Assembly: GCF_000426845.1 (NCBI RefSeq)
Contig: NZ_AUGD01000013.1
Span: forward strand, 154,616-218,615
Direction: 5' to 3'
From: Bradyrhizobium sp. in8p8
GTDB lineage: Bacteria > Pseudomonadota > Alphaproteobacteria > Rhizobiales > Xanthobacteraceae
DNA: 64,000 bases
The notes under the pieces were generated by a model, which made no database searches, was not told where the DNA came from, and was given only the letters and a program-made list of their open reading frames with translations. This document shows, in pieces, positions 25,875-33,770 of this stretch (positions within the stretch are counted from its first letter, which is position 1; the number at the start of each line of letters is the position of its first letter). The translations under genes were made by a program, and so were the position numbers.

Positions 25875-26108
25875 ATGGTCCAGGTCTATTTTCACTGCTC
25901 CAACACCGAGGGCACGCTGATCGACCATAACGGCGCCGCTGTCGCCAATCTGACCGAAGCACGGGACCGTGCCGCCCAGATCATGACCTCGATGATCCAG
26001 ACGCCGGGTGCCGAAGACTGGCGCGACTGGGTGATTCACGTCAGCGACCACGACGGCGAGGAGATCTTCGATCTTCCGTTCACCGCCATGCTCGGCAAGC
26101 CGCATTGA
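25875..26108 (+). CDS. DUF6894 family small protein
   Basis: The 77-residue protein starts at ATG 25875 behind AGGAGG. Its sequence 'VYFHCSNTEGTLIDHNGAAV' followed by 'LTEARDRAAQIM' and 'WVIHVSDHDGEEIFDLPF' is the DUF6894 pattern common in bradyrhizobia, where many paralogues exist. The function is unknown, and no signal peptide or membrane helix is present. An earlier in-frame ATG at 25830 has no good ribosome-binding site. It is divergent from the PQQ-type dehydrogenase gene with a 204-base gap. Confidence 0.85.
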   Translation: MVQVYFHCSNTEGTLIDHNGAAVANLTEARDRAAQIMTSMIQTPGAEDWRDWVIHVSDHDGEEIFDLPFTAMLGKPH

Positions 26109-26117
26109 GGTGATGCC

Positions 26118-26294
26118 ATGTTGATCGCTTCAGTCAGCCTGCTGCGCCAGCCCCTGAGCTTCGTCGCCACCAAATGGCAGACGCTGATCCGCGTTGCAGG
26201 CAATCCCTACCGCCCCGAGCTGCACTACATGCGCGGACCTGGCCCGAAATGGCGCGCCAAGTATCAGGCCAGCCGGCTGAACCGCTCGCTCTGA
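26118..26294 (+). CDS. Small basic hypothetical protein
   Basis: This 58-residue frame starts nine bases after the DUF6894 stop with GAGGTG just upstream. The product is Arg-rich (pI high), with an N-terminal hydrophobic patch (MLIASVSLL) and a motif-like 'NPYRPELHYMRGPGPKWRAKY' cut short at 20 residues: NPYRPELHYMRGPGPKWRAK. I recognise no family. Support is the spacing, the ribosome-binding site and codon usage in line with its neighbours; it may be a real co-transcribed gene or a chance frame. Confidence 0.5.
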   Translation: MLIASVSLLRQPLSFVATKWQTLIRVAGNPYRPELHYMRGPGPKWRAKYQASRLNRSL

Positions 26295-26331
26295 GCGCGC
26301 GCTATTGGAAGCCTCACCAATCTTCATCGTC

Positions 26332-26403
26332 ATGGCCGGGCTTGTCCCGGCCATCCACGTTTTTAGGTGCGGATAGACGTGGATGCCCGGGTCAAGCCCG
26401 GGC
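26332..26403. repeat. REP-like double palindrome (Bradyrhizobium type)
   Basis: Two hairpins stand side by side. Arms ATGGCCGGG and CCCGGCCAT (26332-26354) are separated by five bases, and GCCCGGG-TCAAG-CCCGGGC occupies 26385-26403. A CCACGT/ACGTGG pair connects them, so the whole can fold as one cruciform. It sits between a small gene and the 3' end of the enoyl-CoA hydratase gene. Such elements are dispersed intergenic repeats in this group and may end transcription for both convergent genes. Confidence 0.75.
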
Positions 26404-26432
26404 GAAACGAGACTGGGAGCAAGTGCTCCACC

Positions 26433-27206
26433 TCACTTGCCCGTAAACCTTGCCTTGCGCTTCTCGATGAAGGCATTGCGGCCTTCGATGGCATCCGCGC
26501 TCTTGCGGATCGTGGCCTGAAGCTCGATCTCGCGGCGAAACTGCGCCTCGTAGGTCGCATGCTCGCTGTCCTCGATCAGCGCGCGCGTCGCAACCAAGGC
26601 GCGTGTCGGACCCTCGGCCAGGCGGCGCGCCAAACCAAGCGCCTCCTCCATCAGCTTCGCGTCGTCAACGACCTGCCGCACCAGGCCGATCTCCTGGGCG
26701 CGCTCTGCCGTCAGGGGCTCGTTCAACAGCATCAGCTCGAGCGCGCGCTGCCGGCCGACCAGCCGCGGCAGCAGCCAGGTCGAGCCGAGATCGGGCACCA
26801 AGGCGATGCGGCTGAACACCTGGATGAAGCTCGCCGACCGCGCCGCGACGATGATGTCACCGGCCATCGCCAGACTGAAGCCACCGCCGGCCGCGACGCC
26901 GTTCACGGCAACAACCACGGGGACGCGGCACTCGCGCAAGGCCTTGAACGCCGGCCAGTAGAAGCGCATCACGCCGGCCGCGATGTCCTCCCCGAGCGCC
27001 TCCGATGCCTTCAGGTTCTGGCCCGAGCAGAAGCCGCGTCCCTCTCCGGTCAGGATGAGGGCGCGAACGTCCGGATCTTTCGTCATGTCGGCGACGGCGA
27101 CGGCGAGCGCGCCGAGCAGGTCCGGGGTCATCGCGTTCAGGCTTGCCGGCTCGTCGAGGGTCAAGATTCCAACCGCGCCATCCCGCGCTTGCATCACACC
27201 AGCCAT
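26433..27206 (-). CDS. Enoyl-CoA hydratase/isomerase (PaaG-like)
   Basis: Starting at ATG 27206 behind GGGAGA, the product has 257 residues, the usual crotonase length. The oxyanion-hole segments GFCSGQNL and NGVAAGGGFSLAMAGD and the helix after 'DLGSTWLLPRLVG' are the family hallmarks; the Asp in VPDLGSTWLLPR sits where PaaG-type ring-opening isomerases place their catalytic acid. Crotonases hydrate or isomerise acyl-CoA double bonds. Adjacent genes give no pathway, so phenylacetate-type or fatty acid degradation cannot be decided. ATG 27269 would add 21 residues without a ribosome-binding site. Confidence 0.9.
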   Translation of the reverse strand: MAGVMQARDGAVGILTLDEPASLNAMTPDLLGALAVAVADMTKDPDVRALILTGEGRGFCSGQNLKASEALGEDIAAGVMRFYWPAFKALRECRVPVVVAVNGVAAGGGFSLAMAGDIIVAARSASFIQVFSRIALVPDLGSTWLLPRLVGRQRALELMLLNEPLTAERAQEIGLVRQVVDDAKLMEEALGLARRLAEGPTRALVATRALIEDSEHATYEAQFRREIELQATIRKSADAIEGRNAFIEKRKARFTGK

Positions 27207-27324
27207 GTCGCTTCTCCCTTTTGATGTTCTCATTGGCTGCAATGTGCCATTGTCCGCCCGCTCCGCCAATCGCGGAGCCTCGATTTCAACACAGCGAAGC
27301 CGCGACAGACATCAAGACGACATC

Positions 27325-28914
27325 ATGCCTCATCAGTTCAGCCTCAACCAAACCATCCGCAAGCCCGCCGTCTCATCGAAAGGCGGCATCGTCGCCTCAC
27401 AATCGCGGCGAGCGGCCGAAGTGGGGGCAGAGGTGCTGGCAGCGGGCGGCGACTGCGTGGACGCGATCGTGGCGACCACGATGGCGCTGAATGTGCTGGA
27501 GCCCTGGAACAGCGGCATCGGCGGTGGCGGTGCAATGGTGCTCTACCGCGCCAAGGAAAATCGCTATGAGGTGATCGACTACGGCATGTCCGCGCCGCAG
27601 AGCCTGCGCGCTGCCGACTATCCGCTCAGTGGCGAAGGCGCGGCCTCCGATCTCTTCCCGTGGCCGCGGGTGAAGGACGATCGCAACATCCACGGGCCCG
27701 GTTCGATCGCGGTGCCCGGCGTTGTCGCCGGTATGGAAGAGGCGCATCGCCGCTACGCCAAAATGCCGTGGAAGGATCTGGTCGCGCCGGCAGCTCGGCT
27801 CGCCGGCGAAGGTCTGCTGGTCGATTGGTGGACGACGGTGACGATCTCGGGCTCGGCCGCCGATCTCAGGCGCTATCCCGCGAGCGCCGCGGCGTTCCTG
27901 AAGGACGGGCTGCCACCGACTGCACCATGGGGGATCAAGGCCGAGACGCGCTTGCCGCAGGACACGCTGAAAGCAACGCTGTCTCATCTTGCCGAGGCCG
28001 GACCGCGCGACTTCTACCAGGGTGACCTCGCCAGGAGCATCGCCTCCGACATCAAGGCTGATGGCGGTTCACTGTCGGTGGAGGACCTCGCCGCCTTCCG
28101 CGCGCATTTGCGCGAGCCGCTGGCGATCCCGTATCGCGGCGGCAAGGTGTATGCGACGCCGGAGCTCACGGCTGGCCCCACCATGGCGCACGCACTGCGC
28201 CTCTTGCAGCAGAATCTGCAGCCGGGAAGCGCACCGGACGCGGCCGCCTATGTCGAATATGCACTCGCCCTGCAAACGGCCTTCGGCGAGCGGCTCAAGG
28301 ACATGGGCGATGCCGACGGCAAGCGCTCGCTCGGCGCCGAATATCTGGCGCCCGCCTGCACCACGCATTTCTCCGTGGTCGACCGCCAGGGCAACCTCGC
28401 TGCGGTGACGCAGACACTGCTCTCGTCGTTCGGCTCGCGATATGTGACGCCGCACACCGGCATCGCCATGAACAACGGCATCATGTGGTTCGACCCGACG
28501 CCGGGCACCACCAATTCGCTCGCGCCGGGCAAGCGCTGTCTCTGCAACTACACGCCTGTCATCGCCGAGACGAAGGATAGCAAGCGCCTTGCCGTCGGCG
28601 CCTCCGGCGGCCGCCGCATCCTGCCGTCGGTGATGCAACTCGTGTCCTTTGCGATGGATTTCGGCATGGACCTCGATGCCGCCATCCATCAGCCGCGCAT
28701 CGACGCCAGCGAGGGCGCGGTCGTGATCGGCGATGCCCGCCTGCCAGCAGAAGTACGCGACGCTCTGGCCACTCGCTTCGACTATGAAGAGAGCCGGGTG
28801 CAGATCTTGCCGCAGAAATTCGCCTGCCCAAGCGTGGTTATGCGCGACGGCGACGTCAATTCCGGCGCAGTCGAGATCTTCCAGCCCTGGGCCGAAGCGG
28901 TGGAGGAAGGCTGA
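27325..28914 (+). CDS. Gamma-glutamyltransferase family protein
   Basis: The 529-residue Ntn hydrolase has the autocleavage and nucleophile motif TTHFSVVD with Thr346 as the predicted catalytic residue, flanked by 'GNLAAVTQTLLSSFGSRY' and the glutamate-binding region around 'NNGIMWFDP'. Cleavage would yield large and small subunits. Family members move or hydrolyse gamma-glutamyl groups from glutathione, gamma-glutamylputrescine or related amides. No signal peptide is visible, unlike periplasmic E. coli Ggt, so a cytoplasmic YwrD-like role is likely. It is divergent from the enoyl-CoA hydratase. Confidence 0.88.
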   Translation: MPHQFSLNQTIRKPAVSSKGGIVASQSRRAAEVGAEVLAAGGDCVDAIVATTMALNVLEPWNSGIGGGGAMVLYRAKENRYEVIDYGMSAPQSLRAADYPLSGEGAASDLFPWPRVKDDRNIHGPGSIAVPGVVAGMEEAHRRYAKMPWKDLVAPAARLAGEGLLVDWWTTVTISGSAADLRRYPASAAAFLKDGLPPTAPWGIKAETRLPQDTLKATLSHLAEAGPRDFYQGDLARSIASDIKADGGSLSVEDLAAFRAHLREPLAIPYRGGKVYATPELTAGPTMAHALRLLQQNLQPGSAPDAAAYVEYALALQTAFGERLKDMGDADGKRSLGAEYLAPACTTHFSVVDRQGNLAAVTQTLLSSFGSRYVTPHTGIAMNNGIMWFDPTPGTTNSLAPGKRCLCNYTPVIAETKDSKRLAVGASGGRRILPSVMQLVSFAMDFGMDLDAAIHQPRIDASEGAVVIGDARLPAEVRDALATRFDYEESRVQILPQKFACPSVVMRDGDVNSGAVEIFQPWAEAVEEG

Positions 28915-29001
28915 ATACACGTGCCGGACAATGCGAGTGTGCGTTGAGCAAACGCGCCATTACGCATCTGCGCGAGCGTCACGACACCTCCACATTTGCC
29001 G

Positions 29002-29026
29002 GGAACTTACCTGAGGGCTCTCCGTT
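29002..29026 (+). promoter_or_regulatory. EcfG-type general stress promoter upstream of the His-rich gene
   Basis: GGAAC (29002-29006) and CGTT (29023-29026) are separated by exactly 16 bases, the consensus for alphaproteobacterial EcfG sigma factors. It points toward the ATG at 29067, about 40 bases downstream. By base counting, about one chance match to either spacing is expected on both strands of this window, so its position at a gene start is the main support. Confidence 0.7.
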
Positions 29027-29066
29027 CGCTGCACGGACAAGTGCGCTCGCCCCAGTGGAGGACATC

Positions 29067-29291
29067 ATGAAGAAACTTGCGCTCGCCGCGTCGCTCATCA
29101 TTGCGGCCGGATTCACATTGACAAGCCCTGCGCTGGCCAAGGGCGGCCATGGCGGCGGTCATGGTCATGGACATGGTCACAAGATGGGCCATCATCACCA
29201 TGGCAAGTCGTTCGGATGGCACCATGGGCGCAAGGTCGGCTGGCGCGGCGTGGGTTGCCCGCCCGGTCTGTGGAAGCAGGGCCGCTGCTGA
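29067..29291 (+). CDS. Exported Gly/His-rich small protein, predicted stress-regulated
   Basis: The 74-residue precursor has a classical signal peptide (MKKLALAASLIIAAGFTLTS, cleavage near ALA|K at 24). Then comes a Gly/His repeat (HGGGHGHGHGHKMGHHHH) and a conserved-looking C-terminus with 'GWHHGRKVGWRG' and two cysteines in GCPPGLWKQGRC. The His cluster suggests metal binding in the periplasm, but this is inference. GTGGAGG precedes the ATG. The EcfG promoter at 29002-29026 points to general stress control. Confidence 0.82.
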   Translation: MKKLALAASLIIAAGFTLTSPALAKGGHGGGHGHGHGHKMGHHHHGKSFGWHHGRKVGWRGVGCPPGLWKQGRC

Positions 29292-29342
29292 CGCTCTGTC
29301 TGCAATTTTCTGAAGGCGTTGCCCCTGAGGGTGACACCTTCT

Positions 29343-30626
29343 TCATATGCCCAGCCTGTCTCGCACCCGACCCGCGATCACGGCGGTCGTCACCCCGACC
29401 GGCCAGAACGCATGCATCGGGATCGGCTTGATGCCTGTGATCGGCATGTCGATCTCGGCCTTGGCGCCTCCGATCAGGCGGCGGGCGAGTTGCGCGCCCA
29501 TCGCGGTCGAAAGCGCGACGCCGCGGCCGTTGCAGCCCAGCGAGATCAGGATGCTTTCCGCGGGCTCATGCACATGCGGATAATGATCTGCGGTGATGGC
29601 AAGCCGGCTATTCCAGCCGTGCGTCCAGGCAAAGCCCTTGAGCTGCGGCCATAGCCGCTCGGCATAGCGGATGAGGTACGCGACGTCGTAGGGCGACTTG
29701 ATCCAGCGCATCGGGCCGCGCCCGCCCATCAGCAGACGGTTCTGCTGATCGATGCGGTAATAGACAGTGATGTGGCCGCTCTCATAGAGAACCGGCCGCG
29801 TCGGCATGATCGAACGGGCGACTGCGTCGGAGAGCGGCGCGGTGGCGGCAATCGAAGAGAACACCGGCACGATGGTGCGGCGGAGCGCGGGCCAGAGATC
29901 GTCGGTGAAGCCGTTGGTGGCGAGCAGCACCTTGTCGGCGTGCACCACTGCGCGCGGCGTCTCGATGCGCCAGCGCGTGCCGTCGCGGCGCAGTGACAAT
30001 GCCGGCGTTTCGCCATGCACCTTCGCGCCGGCGGAGATCGCCGCGCGCGCAAGGCCGCGGGCGTAGCTGAGGGGATGCAGATCGCCGCCGCGGGTATCGA
30101 GCATGGCGCCGATATAGCGGTCGGTGCCCGTCATGTCGCGGAGCTGATCGCGGTTCAGGTAACTCACCGGCATGCCGCGGCGGATGCACTGCTGCGCGGT
30201 CTTTTCGATCGCGGCGGCGCTGGCTTCATTGTAGGCCGCGCGCAGCGTGCCGTTCTGGCGTGCCTCGCACGGGATCTGATAGCGGCGGATCAGATCGTGC
30301 GTGAAGTTGGTGGTGCCGTAGGAGAAGTCGATCATCCGGCGGCCGAGGTCGGCGCCGAAGTCGGCTTCGATCTGATCAGGATCGTGCTTCAATCCGGGAT
30401 TGGTATGGCCGCCATTGTTGCCCGACGCGCCCCAGCCGGGCTCCTGCGCCTCCAGCACCAGCGCGTCGACGCCCTGCTCGGCCAGATGCAACGCGGTGGA
30501 GAGGCCGCTATAGCCGCCGCCGACGATCGCGACGGAGACATTCTTGTCGACATCGAGCGGCGGCGTGGCAACCGGAGCGACGGCTGTATCGGCATAGAGC
30601 GAGGGCGGCAGAGGCAGGCGCGTCAT
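29343..30626 (-). CDS. FAD-dependent amine oxidase (PuuB/gamma-glutamylputrescine oxidoreductase-like)
   Basis: The 427-residue protein opens with an FAD-binding Rossmann motif, VAIVGGGYSGLSTALHLAE (about 32-50). A DAO-type ASGNNGGHTNPG loop near 67-78 and C-terminal 'SLGCNGRGVALSTAMG' form the substrate/flavin cap. The DAO family's PuuB branch oxidises gamma-glutamylputrescine in polyamine use. Neighbours are an amino-acid ABC transporter and, 5 kb on, an omega-aminotransferase, which fits amine catabolism but does not prove the substrate. It starts 12 bases after the ABC ATPase gene stop on the same strand. Confidence 0.85.
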   Translation of the reverse strand: MTRLPLPPSLYADTAVAPVATPPLDVDKNVSVAIVGGGYSGLSTALHLAEQGVDALVLEAQEPGWGASGNNGGHTNPGLKHDPDQIEADFGADLGRRMIDFSYGTTNFTHDLIRRYQIPCEARQNGTLRAAYNEASAAAIEKTAQQCIRRGMPVSYLNRDQLRDMTGTDRYIGAMLDTRGGDLHPLSYARGLARAAISAGAKVHGETPALSLRRDGTRWRIETPRAVVHADKVLLATNGFTDDLWPALRRTIVPVFSSIAATAPLSDAVARSIMPTRPVLYESGHITVYYRIDQQNRLLMGGRGPMRWIKSPYDVAYLIRYAERLWPQLKGFAWTHGWNSRLAITADHYPHVHEPAESILISLGCNGRGVALSTAMGAQLARRLIGGAKAEIDMPITGIKPIPMHAFWPVGVTTAVIAGRVRDRLGI

Positions 30627-30638
30627 GGAGAAACCCGG

Positions 30639-31370
30639 TCAGAGCGGATGTAGCACACGGCGTAGAAAGTCCTGCGTGCGGGGATGCTGCGGCTGATTGA
30701 GCAGCGCCCTGGCCGGCCCCTGCTCGACGATGACGCCGCCATCGATGAACAGCACGCGGTCGGCGACGTCGCGGGCAAAGCCCATCTCGTGAGTGACGAC
30801 GACCATGGTCATGCCGTCGTCGGCGAGCTTGCGCATGACGCCGAGCACGTCGCCGACCAGCTCAGGGTCGAGCGCTGAGGTCGGCTCGTCGAACAGGATC
30901 GCCTTGGGCTGCATGGCGAGCGCCCGCGCGATCGCGACGCGCTGCTGCTGGCCGCCGGAGAGTTGCGGCGGATGCGCATCGGCCTTTTCCGCAAGACCGA
31001 CCTGGGCGAGCAGCGCACGGCCGCGATCAAACGCTTGCGCGCGCGACTCTTTCTTCACATAGAGAGGCCCTTCAACCACGTTCTCCAGCGCCGTGCGATG
31101 CGGGAACAGGTTGAAGCGCTGGAACACCATGGAGACCTGGGTGCGGATGTTCACGATCGACGGTGCATCCCGGTCGACCTTCAGTCCCTCGACGCTGATC
31201 TCACCGCGGTCGTAGCTCTCGAGCCCATTGATGCAGCGCAGGATTGTGGACTTGCCCGAGCCCGAGGGGCCGATGATGCAGACCACCTCGCCCTTCTCGA
31301 CGGAAGCCGTAATGCCCTTGAGCACCTCGACCCTGCCGAAGCTCTTGTGGACGTCGTTCAGCTCGATCAT
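30639..31370 (-). CDS. Polar amino acid ABC transporter ATP-binding protein
   Basis: The 243-residue ATPase has Walker A GPSGSGKST near residues 32-40, signature LSGGQQQRVAIARAL and Walker B ILFDEPTSALD followed by THEMGFAR, the hallmark of the HisP/GlnQ/ArtP amino-acid family. It drives uptake with the permease and binding protein encoded upstream. ATG 31370 overlaps the permease stop as ATGA, indicating tight translational coupling. The oxidase gene follows 12 bases later, so transport and oxidation are probably one operon. Confidence 0.92.
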   Translation of the reverse strand: MIELNDVHKSFGRVEVLKGITASVEKGEVVCIIGPSGSGKSTILRCINGLESYDRGEISVEGLKVDRDAPSIVNIRTQVSMVFQRFNLFPHRTALENVVEGPLYVKKESRAQAFDRGRALLAQVGLAEKADAHPPQLSGGQQQRVAIARALAMQPKAILFDEPTSALDPELVGDVLGVMRKLADDGMTMVVVTHEMGFARDVADRVLFIDGGVIVEQGPARALLNQPQHPRTQDFLRRVLHPL

Positions 31371-32020
31371 CGCTTGCCGGCCCGCTTCTCGAAATGACGA
31401 ACCAGCAAAATCAGGGGAATGCTCATGGTGAGATACATCAGCGCAACAAGCGTGAACACGCTGGTGTTCTTGAAGGTCGAGGATGCGATCAGCTTGCCCT
31501 GCAGCGCGAGCTCGGCGACCGTGATGGTCGAGGCCTGCGAGGAATCCTTCAGCATCATGATCATGACGTTGCCGTAAGGCGGCAGCACGATGCGTACGGC
31601 CTGCGGCAGCACCACGCGGCGCATGGTGAGCCACCAGCCCATGCCGATGGATTGCGCCGCCTCGATCTGGCCCTTGTCGATGGCCTCGATACCGGCACGG
31701 AAATTCTCGGCCTGATAAGCCGAATAGGCGATGCCGAGGCCGAGGATCGCGGCCTGCAGGGCCGAGAGCGTGACACCGAGGTCGGGCATCACGAAGTAGA
31801 GATAGAACAGCAGCACGATAATGGGGATGCCGCGGATCACGTTGATCAGGCTGGCGCTGAGCATCGACAGCGCCTTGATACCGGAAACCCGCATCATTGC
31901 CCAGACGAGGCCGAGCACTGTCGAAAGCAGCAGCGAGCCAATCGTGACGATAATCGTCAGCGCGACGCCGTTCAGCAGAATCGGGAAGAACTCGACGGCG
32001 TCGCGCCAAAAGCCTTTCAT
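31367..32020 (-). CDS. Polar amino acid ABC transporter permease
   Basis: The 217-residue inner-membrane protein has about five hydrophobic segments and the EAA loop 'AAQSIGMGWWLTMRRVVLPQA' (the contact to the ATPase). The N-terminus 'PILLNGVALTIIVTIGSLLLS' is typical for HisM/GlnP permeases. Only one permease gene is present, so it may form a homodimer. It lies between the binding-protein gene (21 bases upstream) and the ATPase gene (4-base overlap). Confidence 0.92.
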   Translation of the reverse strand: MKGFWRDAVEFFPILLNGVALTIIVTIGSLLLSTVLGLVWAMMRVSGIKALSMLSASLINVIRGIPIIVLLFYLYFVMPDLGVTLSALQAAILGLGIAYSAYQAENFRAGIEAIDKGQIEAAQSIGMGWWLTMRRVVLPQAVRIVLPPYGNVMIMMLKDSSQASTITVAELALQGKLIASSTFKNTSVFTLVALMYLTMSIPLILLVRHFEKRAGKR

Positions 32021-32041
32021 CGGGCAGCCTTCAGCAATCCG

Positions 32042-32800
32042 CTAGCCCTGGGCCTTCAGGCCCCATTTACCCAGGATCTTGTCAATGGTGCCATTGGCCT
32101 TCAGCTTGGTGAGCGAAGCGTTGATCTTGCCGAGCAGCGCGGCCTCACCCTTGCGCACGCCGATGCCGACCGATCCGACCGTGACGGGCTTGTAGCCGTC
32201 CACGAGGCGTACCTCCGGGAAGCCGCCCTGCTTCAGATTGTAGGCGAGGATCGGATAGTCGGCGTAGCCGGCCTTGAGGCGGCCGGTGTTCACGTCGCGC
32301 AGGATGTCGGGAATGGTGTCGTAGGCCTTCACGTCGGCGAACAGGCCGGTCTTCTTGAGCGCGTCGACGAAGGCGGTGCCGACCTGCGCGCCGACCGTCT
32401 CGCCCTTCAAATCCTCCTGCGTGGCGTAGGCCTTAGTATCGCTCTTGGGAACCACGAGGCCCTCGCCGTAGGTGTAGATCGGATCCGAGAAGTCGACGAC
32501 CTCCTTGCGCGGCGGCGTGATGAACATCGCGGCCGCGATGATGTCGATCTTGCTCGAGGTCAGCGACGGGATCAGCGCGGAAAACTGCATCGGCTCGATC
32601 TGCACGTTGAAGCCGGCATCCTTGCCGACTTCGGTGATGAGATCGACCATGATGCCCTGGATGGTGTTGGTCTTGGTGTCGAGGAAGGTGAAGGGAATGC
32701 CCGTCGGCGTCGAGCCGACCTTGAGCACCTGTTGCGCCGACGCCGGCACCGTTGCGGCAATCGCGAGTGCCGCGACCGCGGCCTGGACATAACGCTTCAT
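32042..32800 (-). CDS. Periplasmic amino acid-binding protein of the ABC transporter
   Basis: The 252-residue precursor has a signal peptide (MKRYVQAAVAALAIAATVPA, cleavage at ASA|Q). The mature part opens 'VLKVGSTPTGIPFTFLD' and has the DFSDPIYTYGEGLVV hinge strand of SBP_bac_3 proteins that bind polar amino acids or their analogues. The Arg that normally grips the ligand carboxylate is probably in the FITPPRKEVVDFS segment. ATG 32800 follows GGGGGA; an upstream ATG at 32839 would only lengthen the signal. Ligand identity is unknown, but the attached oxidase gene hints at an amine-bearing compound. Confidence 0.9.
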   Translation of the reverse strand: MKRYVQAAVAALAIAATVPASAQQVLKVGSTPTGIPFTFLDTKTNTIQGIMVDLITEVGKDAGFNVQIEPMQFSALIPSLTSSKIDIIAAAMFITPPRKEVVDFSDPIYTYGEGLVVPKSDTKAYATQEDLKGETVGAQVGTAFVDALKKTGLFADVKAYDTIPDILRDVNTGRLKAGYADYPILAYNLKQGGFPEVRLVDGYKPVTVGSVGIGVRKGEAALLGKINASLTKLKANGTIDKILGKWGLKAQG

Positions 32801-32883
32801 CGCATCCCCCTTTGGGTCTGGCCGGCGCCGCCCGCGCATCTCGTGATCAGACGTTGCGGGCCGAGCCGTTTCGGCCTATTTTC

Positions 32884-32944
32884 ACCAATATGAAATTTTG
32901 GTCACACTTTCGGGGATGATGCAAGCGGTTTTCATGCACATGAA
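32884..32944. promoter_or_regulatory. Candidate operators in the XRE-cupin / ABC transporter divergent region
   Basis: Two inverted repeats stand in the 158-base gap. ACCAA (32884-32888) pairs with TTGGT (32898-32902), and TTCATG-CA-CATGAA is a perfect 14-bp palindrome at 32931-32944, 15 bases before the regulator's GTG. XRE-cupin regulators usually control themselves and a divergent metabolic operon, so these are the natural binding-site candidates. Confidence 0.45.
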
Positions 32945-32958
32945 GGAAGCGCTTTGAC

Positions 32959-33621
32959 GTGAGCGGTGGCAAAAGAATGCGCAAACTGGCCGCCGCAAAG
33001 CCGGCTAGGAAGGTGAAAGCCAAGGCCATCGCCAGGCCGGCCGAGCCGGCGATGGACGTTACGGTCGGCCGCCGCATCCGGGATCTCAGGCGGGTCAGGC
33101 GATTTTCGCTGGAGACGGTCGCCGCACGCACGGACCTGTCGATCGGGTTTCTCAGCCAGATCGAGCGCGGGCTGTCGTCGCCGTCGCTGCGCGTGCTGGC
33201 GACCCTCGCCGACGTGCTCGGCGTCGGCATCGCCGCGCTGTTCGGCGCCAGCCCGAGCGCTGACGCGGCCTCCGATCAGGTGGTGACGCGCGGACTGCAG
33301 CGGCCCGAGCTGAAACTCTGGCGCACCGGCGTATCAAAGCAGTTGCTGAGCCCGGCCGGTGCGGACAACAAGCTCAACCTGTTCCTGGTGCATCTTGAAC
33401 CTGGCGGCTCCACCGGCGATGAGCTCTACACGCATGATGGCGAGGAAGCCGGCCTCGTGCTCGAAGGCGAGATGATGCTGACGGTGGACAGCGAGACCTG
33501 GTCGCTGAAGACCGGCGACAGTTTTCGCTTTGCCAGCCGAAGGCCGCACCGGTTTTCGAACCCGGCTGAAGATGCGAAGGCGGTGGTGCTGTGGGTGAAT
33601 TGCGTGACGGCGGCGGGGTAG
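32959..33621 (+). CDS. XRE-family regulator with C-terminal cupin sensor
   Basis: The 220-residue protein has a basic N-terminal extension (about 1-32) and a helix-turn-helix domain (about 34-95, 'IRDLRRVRRFSLETVAAR' with 'SIGFLSQIERGLSSPSL' as recognition helix). The C-terminal cupin (about 140-215) contains 'HDGEEAGLVLEGEMMLTV' and 'SRRPHRFSN'. Such regulators sense a small molecule in the cupin and control a neighbouring transport or catabolic operon. It is divergent from the amino-acid ABC/oxidase operon, its likely target. GTG 32959 was chosen because AAGGAAGC precedes it; ATG 32977 is an alternative. Confidence 0.88.
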   Translation: MSGGKRMRKLAAAKPARKVKAKAIARPAEPAMDVTVGRRIRDLRRVRRFSLETVAARTDLSIGFLSQIERGLSSPSLRVLATLADVLGVGIAALFGASPSADAASDQVVTRGLQRPELKLWRTGVSKQLLSPAGADNKLNLFLVHLEPGGSTGDELYTHDGEEAGLVLEGEMMLTVDSETWSLKTGDSFRFASRRPHRFSNPAEDAKAVVLWVNCVTAAG

Positions 33622-33674
33622 CTGCCTTCAACGCCCGCGGCGGGTGGAAGAAATCCGCGCCGTGTCTACGCCGC

Positions 33675-33754
33675 CATTGCGAGCGCAGCGATGCAATCCA
33701 GAGTCTTGCCGCGGAGGCATTCTGGATTGCTTCGTTGCTTCGCTCCTCGCAATG
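33675..33754. repeat. REP-like long imperfect inverted repeat
   Basis: CATTGCGAG (33675-33683) pairs with CTCGCAATG (33746-33754), and the inner TCCAGA/TCTGGA and GCAATCC/GGATTGC arms extend the stem with mismatches. It fills the gap between the regulator gene and the convergent dehydrogenase gene. The outer arm is a motif I recognise as a widespread bradyrhizobial intergenic repeat. Confidence 0.7.
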
Positions 33755-33770
33755 ACGCGGGGACAGAGCC

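Noticed and set aside
26174..26446. 90-residue plus-strand frame across the REP-like element
   Set aside because: It runs through an intergenic palindromic repeat and has no ribosome-binding site, so it is not a gene.
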